Of a DNA stretch of 64,000 nt, positions 46,192-54,594 are shown one piece after another. The DNA is taken from positions 1 through 64,000 of the forward strand of contig NZ_QAOO01000011.1 in NCBI RefSeq assembly GCF_003051105.1, given 5' to 3'. Position numbers and translations under genes: made by a program. The notes beneath the pieces were generated by a model. The model was not told where the DNA came from, searched no databases, and saw only the letters and a list, made by a program, of their open reading frames with translations. The first letter of the stretch is position 1. Each line of letters starts with the position of its first letter. Source of the DNA: Nitrosomonas nitrosa. Its GTDB lineage: Bacteria; Pseudomonadota; Gammaproteobacteria; Burkholderiales; Nitrosomonadaceae.

Positions 46192-46234
46192 TATTCCCGC
46201 TGAGAGACTGTGAAAATGAAATTTTGCTAAAAAA

Positions 46235-47152
46235 TCAGCGGACAGGCTTGTTTTTCCGCTTTGCACGCGGATGCGCGCTGTCGTAAATTTTGGCGAGATG
46301 TTGGAAATCGAGATGGGTATACACCTGCGTGGTGCTGATATTGGCATGCCCCAGCATTTCCTGCACGGCACGCAAATCTCCGCTCGATTGCAGCAGGTGA
46401 GAGGCAAACGAGTGCCGCAATGCATGGGGAAAGACAGGGTTATCGAGCTGTTGCCGGGCGGCGCGGGCTTGCAAGCGGTATTGAACCGCGCGCGGGCTGA
46501 TCGGCTTGCCTTGGCGCGAAAGAAAGAGTGCGTTTTCTTCCTGCGCTGTCATCCCTTGCCGTAACGCGAGCCAAGCCTGTAACGCCTGCAGCGCAAAGCG
46601 ACCCACCGGTACGATGCGGGTTTTGCTGCCTTTGCCGTGCACCCGCACCGTGCCATCCGCAAAATCGATATCTTTGGGCGTCAGCCCGGTCAATTCCGCT
46701 AGACGCAGGCCGGATGAATAAAACAATTCGAACATCGCGCGGTCGCGCACTTCGAGCAGATCGCCAGGATCGAACGCCATGAGCTTGGCGGCTTCCTCCG
46801 GCGAGAGGGCATGCGGTAAATTTCCGGGCGATTTGGGGACGCGCACGCCCAGGCACGGATTGTCGCTGAAACTATGATGGCGGATCAAATAGCGGTAAAA
46901 ACTGCGCCAGGCGGAGAGCATGCGTGCGAGACTCCTGCCGGAAAGTCCGCTCGCATGCAGTTTGAACACGAAATGGCGAATATCGTGCATGTGCAATGCG
47001 CGCAACGGCTTACCTGCGGAATGGTGCAGCAAAGCGGCCAGGTCACGTGCGTAGCTTTTTTCGGTCAGCGGCGAAAACCCCCGTTCTTGGGTCAAATGCG
47101 CGAGAAAGGCGCCGACCAGTGCTGCCGGGTCGTCAGGATTGGGGGGGGGCAT
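46235..47152 (-). CDS. xerC: Tyrosine recombinase XerC
   Basis: The protein has 305 residues. The N-terminal SAM-like core-binding domain is followed by the catalytic domain with the conserved residues: Arg in SSGLRLAELTGL, Lys in VHGKGSKTR, HxxR in HALRHSFASHLL, His in LGHANISTT and the nucleophile Tyr in QVYTHLDF. With XerD it resolves chromosome dimers at dif. It overlaps the DUF484 gene by 20 bases, the usual xerC context in proteobacteria. Confidence 0.95.
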   Translation of the reverse strand: MPPPNPDDPAALVGAFLAHLTQERGFSPLTEKSYARDLAALLHHSAGKPLRALHMHDIRHFVFKLHASGLSGRSLARMLSAWRSFYRYLIRHHSFSDNPCLGVRVPKSPGNLPHALSPEEAAKLMAFDPGDLLEVRDRAMFELFYSSGLRLAELTGLTPKDIDFADGTVRVHGKGSKTRIVPVGRFALQALQAWLALRQGMTAQEENALFLSRQGKPISPRAVQYRLQARAARQQLDNPVFPHALRHSFASHLLQSSGDLRAVQEMLGHANISTTQVYTHLDFQHLAKIYDSAHPRAKRKNKPVR

Positions 47153-47828
47153 GTGCTGGCAGGTCGATACGATAATCGGTCAGCCGGGCGAGCGTGCTCG
47201 CGATCAGCTCGCCCAGCCGTTCCAGATAAAGCGTGCCCATATCGGGATAAAACCGCTCCAATGACGGGCTGCCCATCGCCAATAAACCGATGGGCTGATT
47301 CCTGCGAAGTGGAATCAAGGAAAAAGACTGCAAACGCTTGGCATCCTGCCCGAACCATTGTTTGATCTCATCTGCCAGCAGCGATCCGCAATAAGGTCTT
47401 TTCATGTTATCGATCAGGACGCGCACTGCATCGCTGACCGGTGTGAATTCGAGGCGCGGTTTTTTGCGGCTGATCTCGTACGGAAACCATAACCGGATGA
47501 CCGCATGAGAGATGGAAAAATCATCCCGTAAATGATCGTACAAACCTTGCAGCATCGTTTCCAGCGTATTGAACGAGATGAGTGCCACGGTGAGCCGGTG
47601 CATTTTCTCGCCGATGGCGTCGTTGTTTTCGCCAATACTGATCAATTCATGCAGCCTCTGCTGCAATTGACCGTTTTTTTCCCGCAATGACGCGATCTGC
47701 CGCTCACTGATCGAGATCGCCCGGCCGTCGTAAGGATGCGGGATCCTGATTTCAGCCAGCATTTCGGCATAATCATCAAAAAATTGCGGATTGTTCCGCA
47801 GATAAAAGGCAACTTCTTCCGGTTTCAT
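47133..47828 (-). CDS. DUF484 (GAF-like) family protein
   Basis: The protein has 231 residues. The N-terminus KPEEVAFYLRNNPQFFDDYAEML is diagnostic of DUF484; it is followed by a coiled-coil (SLREKNGQLQQRLHELI) and a GAF-like domain ending with LLAMGSPSLERFYPDMGTLYL. It is almost always found directly upstream of xerC, as here. The function is unknown. Confidence 0.93.
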   Translation of the reverse strand: MKPEEVAFYLRNNPQFFDDYAEMLAEIRIPHPYDGRAISISERQIASLREKNGQLQQRLHELISIGENNDAIGEKMHRLTVALISFNTLETMLQGLYDHLRDDFSISHAVIRLWFPYEISRKKPRLEFTPVSDAVRVLIDNMKRPYCGSLLADEIKQWFGQDAKRLQSFSLIPLRRNQPIGLLAMGSPSLERFYPDMGTLYLERLGELIASTLARLTDYRIDLPAHAPPQS

Positions 47829-48038
47829 AACTCGCTCTGATGGATTCTTGGAAAAAAGAGGATATTAACGTAGAAACCTGATCACTGTGAGTGCACTTCC
47901 AACAAAAAATCATTCAGCGAGGCGGGCAGGGGCGTCGCTAGCGTCGATATCATTGCTTTTGAAAAAGACAGCGTTATGTTTTTGTAGACCGGCTAACATT
48001 AATTTATGATCGATTCTTTGCGTTGAAAAAGTAAAACT

Positions 48039-48287
48039 ATGATCGAGGTCAAATCCGTCGAAACGACAGATGAATTTGCTTTGTTGCTGACTTTCAATAA
48101 CGGTGAGCGGCGCTATTTCGATATGCGTCCTTATTTGCATTACCCGGTATTTCGCCGACTGGCCAATCCAGGCTTTTTTTCTTTGGCTTATGTCGACTAC
48201 GGCACTGTCGTGTGGCCAGGTAATATCGACATCGCACCTGAGACACTTTTCGACAGTTCTGTCCCTATCGATTCGATGCCGGTCTGA
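48039..48287 (+). CDS. DUF2442 domain protein
   Basis: The protein has 82 residues. The pattern EVKSVETTDEFALLLTFNNGERRYFDMRPYL followed by FFSLAYVDYGTVVWPGNIDIAPETLF (both quoted here in part) is typical of DUF2442. These small proteins are often encoded near toxin-antitoxin genes; no DUF4160 partner is seen next to it, so it may be solitary. Confidence 0.85.
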   Translation: MIEVKSVETTDEFALLLTFNNGERRYFDMRPYLHYPVFRRLANPGFFSLAYVDYGTVVWPGNIDIAPETLFDSSVPIDSMPV

Positions 48288-49136
48288 TTCCATTTTGACG
48301 CTTACCCTTTAAGCAAAAGCGGCATATGTTGAGGGCGGTGGATCGCCGGATAAGTAACGTTTCCTTGTCCCGCTAGCCTAAGCCCCTTCATTCCAAATAA
48401 CGGCTAATGATCGTACGCATGACCAGCAATCGGTGTTAAAATGGAAAAATATCAAGCTTTACTCACAGACAAAAATCATATCAATGTGACAAAAATCACT
48501 CGCTTATCAGTCCCTGGGATGCACAATGCAAATTTAAGGCGCAACCGTAGGGTTCAAACAAAATGGAGAAATGCGCACTTTGAAGAAGATAACCGGCCAG
48601 CATTAGATTTGGGCGTGGTGGGATCGTGAATTATCTATACTTCGATCCTCGAGATTCGGCATCTATGCTCTTCTCCTGCTGGGAGAAGGTTGGATGCGGG
48701 GCGATAAAAATCGAATTTAGAGATGCGATGAGTATAAATGCATGGCTGCCAGCCTGACACCAAGTGTAACGCACGGGAGTCGTTAGCCAAAAAGATTAAA
48801 TGACCCTTTTTTGTTCGTTAACTATCGTTTTGACCATTTGTTTTTTTGTTAAGGTATCGCCCTAATTGTTGCAAATAAGCAACAGAGTATGATTTGAGGT
48901 TGCCGGATTGCTTGCATGCGCTGGATTTTTTAGGCAGAATCGTCGAAACTTGTCAACTGTGGCGATTTCTGATAGCTACCATTGTCATTGTCATGAAATA
49001 TGCAATCAGGCAACAGGAACGCGAAAACTGACTTTTAACAGCTTGCAAGGATGAATTGTTTTATATTCAGCAATTTCGTGACATATGGTGTTTTGTCTGA
49101 AGTTTTTTTAACTCTTATTAAAAGGAAGCTCTTGTT
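48288..49136. other. Long intergenic region upstream of the S-layer gene
   Basis: It contains repeat copy 2 (48636-48735) and an AT-rich 5' region. A possible promoter near 48832 (TTGACC with a poorly matching -10) is not firm. The last bases carry AAAAGGAAGC before the S-layer ATG. A 62-codon ORF at 48441-48629 has no known domain and is not called. The large leader may hold regulatory RNA structure. Confidence 0.45.
48636..48735. repeat. Inverted-repeat element, copy 2
   Basis: The centre matches copy 1 closely (GCTGGGAGAAGGTTGGATG, then a GGGG/GATAAAAA tract), with degraded arms: TATACTTCGATCCTCGAGATTC on the left against GAATTTAGAGATGCGATGAGTATA on the right, each quoted in split form by position. 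It lies in the S-layer upstream gap. Confidence 0.7.
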
Positions 49137-51650
49137 ATGGCTATTTCTGACACTCAAAAAGAATATATCGTAGGACTGGTCGTAGGCTTGTTTAACGCTG
49201 CGCCTGGTGCTAACTATCTGCGTGAACTTTCTAATGCGATCGAAGCAGGTACCTCATTCGAAGATCTTGCTGACTTTCTCGTTTCCACTCCTCAGTTTCA
49301 GCAAGATATTTTGAAAGGCAATGTCACTGTTTCCAATCAGGTATCCGTGTTGTTAAACAACTTTGGATTGGCACCGGGCAATACCGATCCCGCCAGCCCC
49401 GCTGCCGCTTTTGCAGATGTGGCCGCGTTGTTCAAAAACAAGATTCTGGTTGCGGGTATTTACTCAAGAGAAAATTCTGATGACAACGTAGCTGACTTAC
49501 AAGCTATCCTAGCAGGCGTAACGGCAGCAGGACCTGCGAATGAAGCCGATGCGATGGCATATCTGGAAGATCTCGGATTTGGCGAAAATCCGGGCAGCAC
49601 GTTCACACTAACGATCGGTGAAGATAAGCTTACCGGAACAACGAATAACGATATTTTTGATGCGCCTGTTATACAAAGCAATGCAGGCACAACGATCGAT
49701 ACCCTTGAGTCTTTCGACATTATTGATGGCAATACTGGAACAGATACCCTGAATGCAACTATCAATAGCGGACGTCCTGCACCCGTACTGAAAAATATCG
49801 AAAATGTCAATCTGCGTTTTACTGCCGCGCAATCAGTTGATCTTAGCAGTTCTAGCGGTGTAGAAACGGTTACCTTGGCCAATGGTACAGCTGTAGGTAC
49901 CGTTACCAGCGTAGGTAGCGCTGCTAATCTAGCAGTAAAAAATCAAGTGCAAAATGCTAATTTTAGCGGCTCTACTGCAGCCACTCTAGGCTTGGCGTTG
50001 GATACAGTGGGTAATTTCACAACGCCAACACAAACTGTTGTTAATTTAGGGAGTGCTGTTCCTTCAAAAGCAACGACCTTAAATGTGACGGCTAATAATA
50101 CCAATGCAGAAGTGACAGACTCTAATGCTGGCGAGATAATTAAAACGCTGAGCATTGCTGCTTCTGGTGAAAATATTCTGAAAATGACTGAAGCTGCTAA
50201 AGCGACTTCTGTGACGGTCAGTGGCGAGGGATCGGTTGATTTGACTGGTGCTGCTTTCACCGGTGCATTGACCAAGTTTGATGCGGCTACCAATACCGGC
50301 GGTGTTCAAGCAAATATTCAAAGTACCGCCGCGGCGACAGTGACCACAGGCGATGGTGCAGATACAATCGATATGGATACTGTTGTAACGAAAGATTCAT
50401 CGGTTGCATTAGGTAAAGGTGACGACAAACTTTATGTAGGCGCGCAACTTGCTAACCTCAACAAAGGCGCTGACGGAGGTGAAGGGACCGATATCATCAA
50501 CATCACTGATGGCGCAACGTTGGATGCAACAAACTCAAAATTTATTACCAATTTTGAAACGCTGGATGTCTCGGGTGGAACGGGTAACTATGATGTGTCT
50601 CTGAACAATTTTGCTACTGTCCAGATCGATGAAGCCATCAATGGCGCGCTAGCTGGTGCTGTTGATTTCAAAAATGCGCCGGATAGCTTCACGCTTAATA
50701 TTGCCAGTGAAGCAGGAACAGGCGCTGATTTTGCGGTCGGTAATACTATTACAGTGACTGGTAAAGATTACACCGGAGCGACTGCTACAGCCGATGCGGA
50801 AACCTTTACTTTGGTTGCAACTATACATGATGGTGATGAGGATAATGTTGCTAATGGTAATATTGTCGCTAACGCTATTACAGTAGCAGATGTTGAGCAC
50901 TTGGTTATTGATGCCAATGTGGGTACCCTTGATGGTGGCACTGATGCACTAGCCGCTTCTGAGCACACATTGAAAGCTGCAATTACTGCAGCAGCAGCAG
51001 AAACACTGACGATCAAGGGTGATGCATCGGTAGATCTTTCAGGGGTTACAACGATTGGTGTGGTAAGTAAAGTCGATGCAACTACTTCCAAAGGCAATGT
51101 TACCATTGATTTTTCTACTCAAGGCAATAGCGTGGCTTATAACGGCTCAGAGGGTGTTGATACTTATAAAGGAAGCGCAAAAGGTGATGTTATATACACC
51201 GCTCAAGGTGCCGACGTAGTAACACTTGGAGCCGCAGGAGCGCGTGATACCTTCGTTTTGAAGGCTGCTACTGACTCTCAAATTACGGATACAAACGAGG
51301 ATGGCAAAATTGACCTCACTAACGACACCGGTTTTGATGAAATAGTTGTATTCAACGGTGGTGGTGGTTTAACCAATGATCGTCTGGATGTCACTAATTT
51401 TGCTTTCAGTGGTGCGCAACGGGGCGTATCAGATGTTTCTGGTTCTGTCACTGCAGCTACCGATTTGACTAGTATTGCAGATCTGTTTAATACGCCAGCA
51501 GGTGATCGTGGCGTGGCTTACTCTTCAGTTGGAGCTAATATCTACGCGTTTATCGATGCTAACAAAGATGGGAACTTCACTGCGGCTGATGATTTGATCG
51601 TTAAGCTGACGGGCGTGGCTACCTTGTCGGAAACCGACATCAACTTCTAA
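49137..51650 (+). CDS. S-layer / RTX-like secreted surface protein
   Basis: The protein has 837 residues, very rich in Ala, Thr, Gly, Asp and Asn, with no Cys seen, as usual for S-layer or type I secreted proteins. The N-terminal ~110 residues (TQKEYIVGLVVGLFNAAPGA, YLRELSNAIEAGTSFEDLAD) resemble the DUF4214-like anchoring region of S-layer proteins. The middle is repetitive beta-structure. Calcium-type motifs occur as TGDGADTIDMD, GKGDDKLYVG, and near the end DANKDGNFTAADD. No signal peptide is present, so export by a type I system is expected. AAAAGGAAGC precedes the ATG and a strong terminator follows. Confidence 0.8.
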   Translation: MAISDTQKEYIVGLVVGLFNAAPGANYLRELSNAIEAGTSFEDLADFLVSTPQFQQDILKGNVTVSNQVSVLLNNFGLAPGNTDPASPAAAFADVAALFKNKILVAGIYSRENSDDNVADLQAILAGVTAAGPANEADAMAYLEDLGFGENPGSTFTLTIGEDKLTGTTNNDIFDAPVIQSNAGTTIDTLESFDIIDGNTGTDTLNATINSGRPAPVLKNIENVNLRFTAAQSVDLSSSSGVETVTLANGTAVGTVTSVGSAANLAVKNQVQNANFSGSTAATLGLALDTVGNFTTPTQTVVNLGSAVPSKATTLNVTANNTNAEVTDSNAGEIIKTLSIAASGENILKMTEAAKATSVTVSGEGSVDLTGAAFTGALTKFDAATNTGGVQANIQSTAAATVTTGDGADTIDMDTVVTKDSSVALGKGDDKLYVGAQLANLNKGADGGEGTDIINITDGATLDATNSKFITNFETLDVSGGTGNYDVSLNNFATVQIDEAINGALAGAVDFKNAPDSFTLNIASEAGTGADFAVGNTITVTGKDYTGATATADAETFTLVATIHDGDEDNVANGNIVANAITVADVEHLVIDANVGTLDGGTDALAASEHTLKAAITAAAAETLTIKGDASVDLSGVTTIGVVSKVDATTSKGNVTIDFSTQGNSVAYNGSEGVDTYKGSAKGDVIYTAQGADVVTLGAAGARDTFVLKAATDSQITDTNEDGKIDLTNDTGFDEIVVFNGGGGLTNDRLDVTNFAFSGAQRGVSDVSGSVTAATDLTSIADLFNTPAGDRGVAYSSVGANIYAFIDANKDGNFTAADDLIVKLTGVATLSETDINF

Positions 51651-51659
51651 CCTTTGGTT

Positions 51660-51690
51660 AGTAGCGTGGGCACCGTTCATGTGCCTACCA
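51660..51690. repeat. Dispersed GTGGGCAC palindrome, copies at 51660 and 53031
   Basis: GTAGCGTGGGCACCGTTCAT-GTGCC here matches GTAGGGTGGGCACCGTTTCA-TGTGCCCAC at 53031-53060. Each is followed about 15-20 bases later by an AACCGCTCCC-type terminator. The pairing of palindrome plus terminator looks duplicated as a unit. Confidence 0.7.
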
Positions 51691-51698
51691 ACATGCTT

Positions 51699-51736
51699 AA
51701 AAAAAACCGCTCCCGGTTTCCCGGGCGCGGTTTTTT
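51699..51736 (+). terminator. Rho-independent terminator of the S-layer gene
   Basis: Stem AACCGCTCCCGG / CCGGGCGCGGTT with a TTTC loop, preceded by A8 and followed by T6. It can work in both directions. A related terminator recurs at 53079-53106. Confidence 0.88.
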
Positions 51737-51764
51737 CATGGTAAAAGCGGCCTCTGGCCACTTC

Positions 51765-51828
51765 AGCCCGCGTAGTACGTGAAATAACGCCAACCGATGA
51801 TGCAATGCGCTTCGCTTATTGCGCCTGC
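51765..51828. repeat. GCGCAATAA-type dispersed repeat family (six copies in 51.7-54.0 kb)
   Basis: Copies share CCCGCGTAGGGCGCAATAAC then CATCGGGCATTGCGCCGNATGTG-like text. I see copies at ~51765-51828, 52369-52410, 52498-52600, 52972-53028, 53397-53450 and 53932-53980. The same type of YD-rich REP sequence is common in proteobacterial genomes. Each copy sits at the 3' side of a small ORF or ORF pair. Confidence 0.7.
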
Positions 51829-51865
51829 AGTAGGTAGGGAATGTAGCTGAATTTAGGGGGGGGGA

Positions 51866-52357
51866 ATGAAAGAAATTTTATTAAATCAGGCGTTTGAAGA
51901 GAGCAGGTATTATAGAAAATTTCATCATACTGTTTTTGTATTGACTGCGACGTTGTATGCGGGATTAATGGCTTTGCAGCTCAATGCAAATAATTCTCTT
52001 TGCATTTCGAGCGATACGATTACTTTCTGTCTTTTGGCGTTTGTGATTGTGTTCGTAATTCCGGGATATTTTTGTTATTTAATTTGTGAATACCACGAAA
52101 AAATATCGAAAATAAATGCTGTAATCTCGATTTACTCAAGAAATCTCCTTAAATCAATCAGGATTAATGATCCTGAAATACCTCAAGAATGTCTTGATGA
52201 GTTTTTATTTAAAAAATATGGAGATGCTGTAATCGCAAGAAATTGTTGCTTCAACCGCGCTGTTGGCAAAGGTCATTGGTTCTTTATAGTAATCGTGCTT
52301 TTACTGGTACTAATTAATGTTGTTATTTATATGTCGTGTTGCATTAACTCCATTTAA
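51866..52357 (+). CDS. Hypothetical membrane protein (163 aa)
   Basis: ATG at 51866 follows a G-rich tract. Three hydrophobic helices are evident: TVFVLTATLYAGLMALQL, FCLLAFVIVFVIPGYFCYLI and HWFFIVIVLLLVLINVVIYM. Between them is a cytosolic charged segment with ECLDEFLFKKYGDA. Base composition is more AT-rich than flanking genes, suggesting transfer. No family recognised. Confidence 0.6.
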   Translation: MKEILLNQAFEESRYYRKFHHTVFVLTATLYAGLMALQLNANNSLCISSDTITFCLLAFVIVFVIPGYFCYLICEYHEKISKINAVISIYSRNLLKSIRINDPEIPQECLDEFLFKKYGDAVIARNCCFNRAVGKGHWFFIVIVLLLVLINVVIYMSCCINSI

Positions 52358-52664
52358 CTCGCTTAACAAGCAATAACCCTCGGACATTGTGCCGTAATGT
52401 GGAGTTACAGCACAAAGGGGTCAGGCCTCTCATCATGACACGCGTACATGCACATCGTGAGGCCTATTCTTGCGTTACGGGCCGCTCTTAAAAAGGCAGC
52501 CCGCGTAGGGCGCAATAACCATCGGGCATTTCGCTGGATGTGGGATAAAAAGTGATACTTATTACGGCGCAATGCGCTTTGCTTATAGCGCACGCTAAAA
52601 AAAAGCCGCCAGCCGAATTGGTTTCTCATTGTCTACTGGCTTATCGTGGCGCTATAATTTGTTC

Positions 52665-52871
52665 ATGAACAATGATCAGTTAAAACATATTGCTGCCGTT
52701 CTCCATGTCATGGCGATTGGCCTGTTTGCAGTATTTGGCTATACGGGTTTGATGGCTCGGCCGGTGGAATGGCTGCAAATAGGGTTTGCTGCACTGGGTT
52801 TTTTGAACATCGAATGCCTTGCTGTATGGATATTGTCCTACATTCGCAGGGATAAAGAAGGAGGGCAATGA
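52665..52871 (+). CDS. Small membrane protein, 68 aa (pair A, first member)
   Basis: From the ATG at 52665 (MNNDQLKHIAAVLHVMAI) the protein has two hydrophobic helices (LHVMAIGLFAVFGYTGLM; WLQIGFAALGFLNIECLAVW) and a charged C-terminus (SYIRRDKEGGQ). The start at 52629 lies in repeat sequence. A 32-residue ORF begins 1 base after its stop. No family recognised. Confidence 0.5.
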   Translation: MNNDQLKHIAAVLHVMAIGLFAVFGYTGLMARPVEWLQIGFAALGFLNIECLAVWILSYIRRDKEGGQ

Positions 52872-52872
52872 A

Positions 52873-52971
52873 ATGTCAACCGAATTGATTGCATTGCTGA
52901 TTTCACTGGCAGTCATCAACCTGATCGGCTTAGGCCTGATCTGGTATATCAAACATCACGACAATAATTGA
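52873..52971 (+). CDS. Tiny single-helix membrane protein, 32 aa (pair A, second member)
   Basis: ATG at 52873, with GGAGGGCAATG just upstream inside the previous gene. The 32 residues are one membrane helix (LIALLISLAVINLIGLGLIW) with a His/Asp tail. Coupling to the 68-aa gene (1-base gap) suggests real expression. It is too short for routine calling. Confidence 0.5.
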   Translation: MSTELIALLISLAVINLIGLGLIWYIKHHDNN

Positions 52972-53078
52972 CAACCCGCGGAGGGCGCAATAATCATTGG
53001 GCATTGCGCCGCATGTGAAATAACAGCTGTGTAGGGTGGGCACCGTTTCATGTGCCCACGTGCGGCGTATTCAAAAAA

Positions 53079-53106
53079 ACCGCTCCCGGGAAACTGGGAG
53101 CGGTTT
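53079..53106 (+). terminator. Rho-independent terminator after small-protein pair A
   Basis: AACCGCTCCC / GGGAGCGGTT stem with an 8-base loop, flanked by A7 and T5. It is almost a copy of the S-layer terminator. A weaker relative is at ~53480-53512 (GCCGCTC...GGGCGGTTTTTTT). Confidence 0.85.
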
Positions 53107-53176
53107 TTCTATGGCCGCTTAAGCGCCGGGACAGCGCTTCTACGATAATCGTGTAGATACGATTTTCTGGTTGGGT

Positions 53177-53263
53177 GTGTTATTTTCGCTATTTTTGTTG
53201 TTGGTTATTTTCTTATTAATCCTTAAAATTTCTAATAAAACAAAAGAGATCAGGGGGTTATAG
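53177..53263 (+). CDS. Possible tiny membrane ORF, 28 aa (pair B, first member)
   Basis: GTG at 53177 (TTG at 53171 is another option). One strong helix (VLFSLFLLLVIFLLILKI) and a Lys-rich tail (SNKTKEIRGL). No convincing ribosome-binding site. Called only because it sits directly before another tiny membrane ORF with a good site. Confidence 0.3.
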   Translation: MLFSLFLLLVIFLLILKISNKTKEIRGL

Positions 53264-53265
53264 TT

Positions 53266-53355
53266 ATGGAGCTGGCTTTGCTTGCAATTATTGGCATTGC
53301 TGTGCTGACAGCGGCATTAATGTTGTTTGCAGTATATAAGCTGTCAGAAGAATAA
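53266..53355 (+). CDS. Tiny single-helix membrane protein, 29 aa (pair B, second member)
   Basis: ATG at 53266 preceded by CAGGGGG. The 29 residues are a single hydrophobic helix (LALLAIIGIAVLTAALMLF) and a charged end (YKLSEE). It lies 2 bases after the preceding ORF stop. Confidence 0.45.
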   Translation: MELALLAIIGIAVLTAALMLFAVYKLSEE

Positions 53356-53608
53356 TTCTGTAAGGTGAATTTTCTGCCGGGTAATTCTTTGCTCTGGGTC
53401 ACGTAAGGAATAACGCCGACCGATGGTGCAATGCGCGTTGCTTATTATCCTACCACCTCACTCTACAACTGAAGCCGCTCGGGAAAAAACATCAGGGCGG
53501 TTTTTTTACCATCCGGCGTGCTATATGCTTTTATCTGTAAATTTTAAAGAAGTACAGCTTTATTGAAGTGGAATTGACTTAAATTTTCAATCAGCGTAGC
53601 CTTTTGAC

Positions 53609-53839
53609 ATGAGTAAGTTGGATAGATTAAAGGCTGAAATTTCTTTTCATGAAAAAATGTTTTTTACAGCAATCGCCATGATCCTTGGGTTGCTGGGATG
53701 GGCCGCAAACAATTATTTATCGGTCAGTGCTGGGGTTCTTTTGTTAGCCATGATTAGCCTGATCGGTGCAGCCGGTTTTGGTGTCTGGAACTATAAAAAG
53801 ATCAAACAATTACTGGAGAGACTGGAAAATGTTGAATAG
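53609..53839 (+). CDS. Small two-helix membrane protein, 76 aa (pair C, first member)
   Basis: The 76 residues begin with a charged helix (SKLDRLKAEISFHEKMFF), followed by two membrane helices (AIAMILGLLGWAANNYLSVSA; LLAMISLIGAAGFGVWNY) and a coiled Lys/Glu end (KIKQLLERLENVE). It resembles short phage or accessory membrane proteins, no family assigned. A 34-residue ORF overlaps its end. Confidence 0.6.
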   Translation: MSKLDRLKAEISFHEKMFFTAIAMILGLLGWAANNYLSVSAGVLLLAMISLIGAAGFGVWNYKKIKQLLERLENVE

Positions 53840-53933
53840 TATCCTGATGGCGATAATGGGGTGTATTTTTATTGCCTTTGTCTATTACCTTGCGTACGAC
53901 GCATGGAAAGATTATTCAAAAAAGGACGAGTAG
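53829..53933 (+). CDS. Tiny single-helix membrane protein, 34 aa (pair C, second member)
   Basis: ATG at 53829 overlaps the preceding stop by 11 bases; CTGGAGAG lies just upstream. One helix (MAIMGCIFIAFVYYLAYDAW) and a Lys-rich tail (KDYSKKDE). Overlap with its partner suggests coupled translation. Confidence 0.5.
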   Translation: MLNSILMAIMGCIFIAFVYYLAYDAWKDYSKKDE

Positions 53934-54134
53934 CCCGTGTAAGGCGCAATCGCCATCGGGCGTTGTGCCGTTATGTGAAAAATGGGGGTTTATTCGCGTT
54001 GTTGATTGCCCCCTATGGCAAACGAATCTGTCTCAGCCTGCATAGGACGATGGAATGGACTTTTCCCACTCAATGGCATTGCAATGTACCAAACTAAAGA
54101 TTTTAGCAATCAAAGAGTGAGTGGGAGGAAGGTT

Positions 54135-54284
54135 ATGAAAATCACCCGTGTTGGGATAGATTTGGCGATTTGGCAGTGTGCCAAGGAAGGATGCATCAGC
54201 CTGACGCAGGCGCAATGGGGAGTGGTTGATCATGGGAGTGGATTGGTGTCGATTGAGCGCGACAATTTGTATCAAGAAATATAA
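54135..54284 (+). pseudogene. IS110-type transposase 5' remnant
   Basis: The ATG at 54135 with GGAGGAAGG upstream begins MKITRVGIDLA, which matches the usual start of IS110-family transposases (MKIT.VGIDLAK). After about 11 codons the family pattern is lost (IWQCAKEGC) and the frame stops at 54284. It is most likely a decayed element end, though the short frame (49 aa) could still be translated. Confidence 0.6.
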
Positions 54285-54409
54285 CTGAAAGCCAATATTG
54301 ACGCCGCTTTTAGCGGCTCCCCTGGAATAATAACGCCATGAAAACGCTAGCAAAGTCATCGATTGATTGAGGTCAACTCGACCCCGACCCCGACCTCGAC
54401 CCCCGACCC

Positions 54410-54486
54410 TGAAAAATGGCTAACCGAAACCCTCGAAAAACTCTCCGCCTGACCTCATAGCCGCATCGACGAACTTCTGCCGTTTA
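54410..54486 (+). pseudogene. IS66-type transposase C-terminal remnant
   Basis: Translating from 54411 gives KWLTETLEKLSA, stop, PHSRIDELLPF, which follows the C-terminal IS66 TnpC pattern (WL.DVL.R...HP..RIDELLP). An in-frame stop breaks it. Upstream 54373-54410 is a short tandem of CCCGAC-like units. The rest of the gap 54285-54594 holds no intact gene. Confidence 0.6.
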
Positions 54487-54594
54487 CGTCAGAGGCTATT
54501 CATCCCTGATTTACGTGCCTTGATTCCGATATTTACGGCAGTAAATTCCGTAATTTACGTTGAATGATTCCGGTATTTTAGATACCATGAGGAT

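Noticed and set aside
48441-48629. 62-codon ORF
   Set aside because: No ribosome-binding site, no known pattern, adjacent to repeat sequence.
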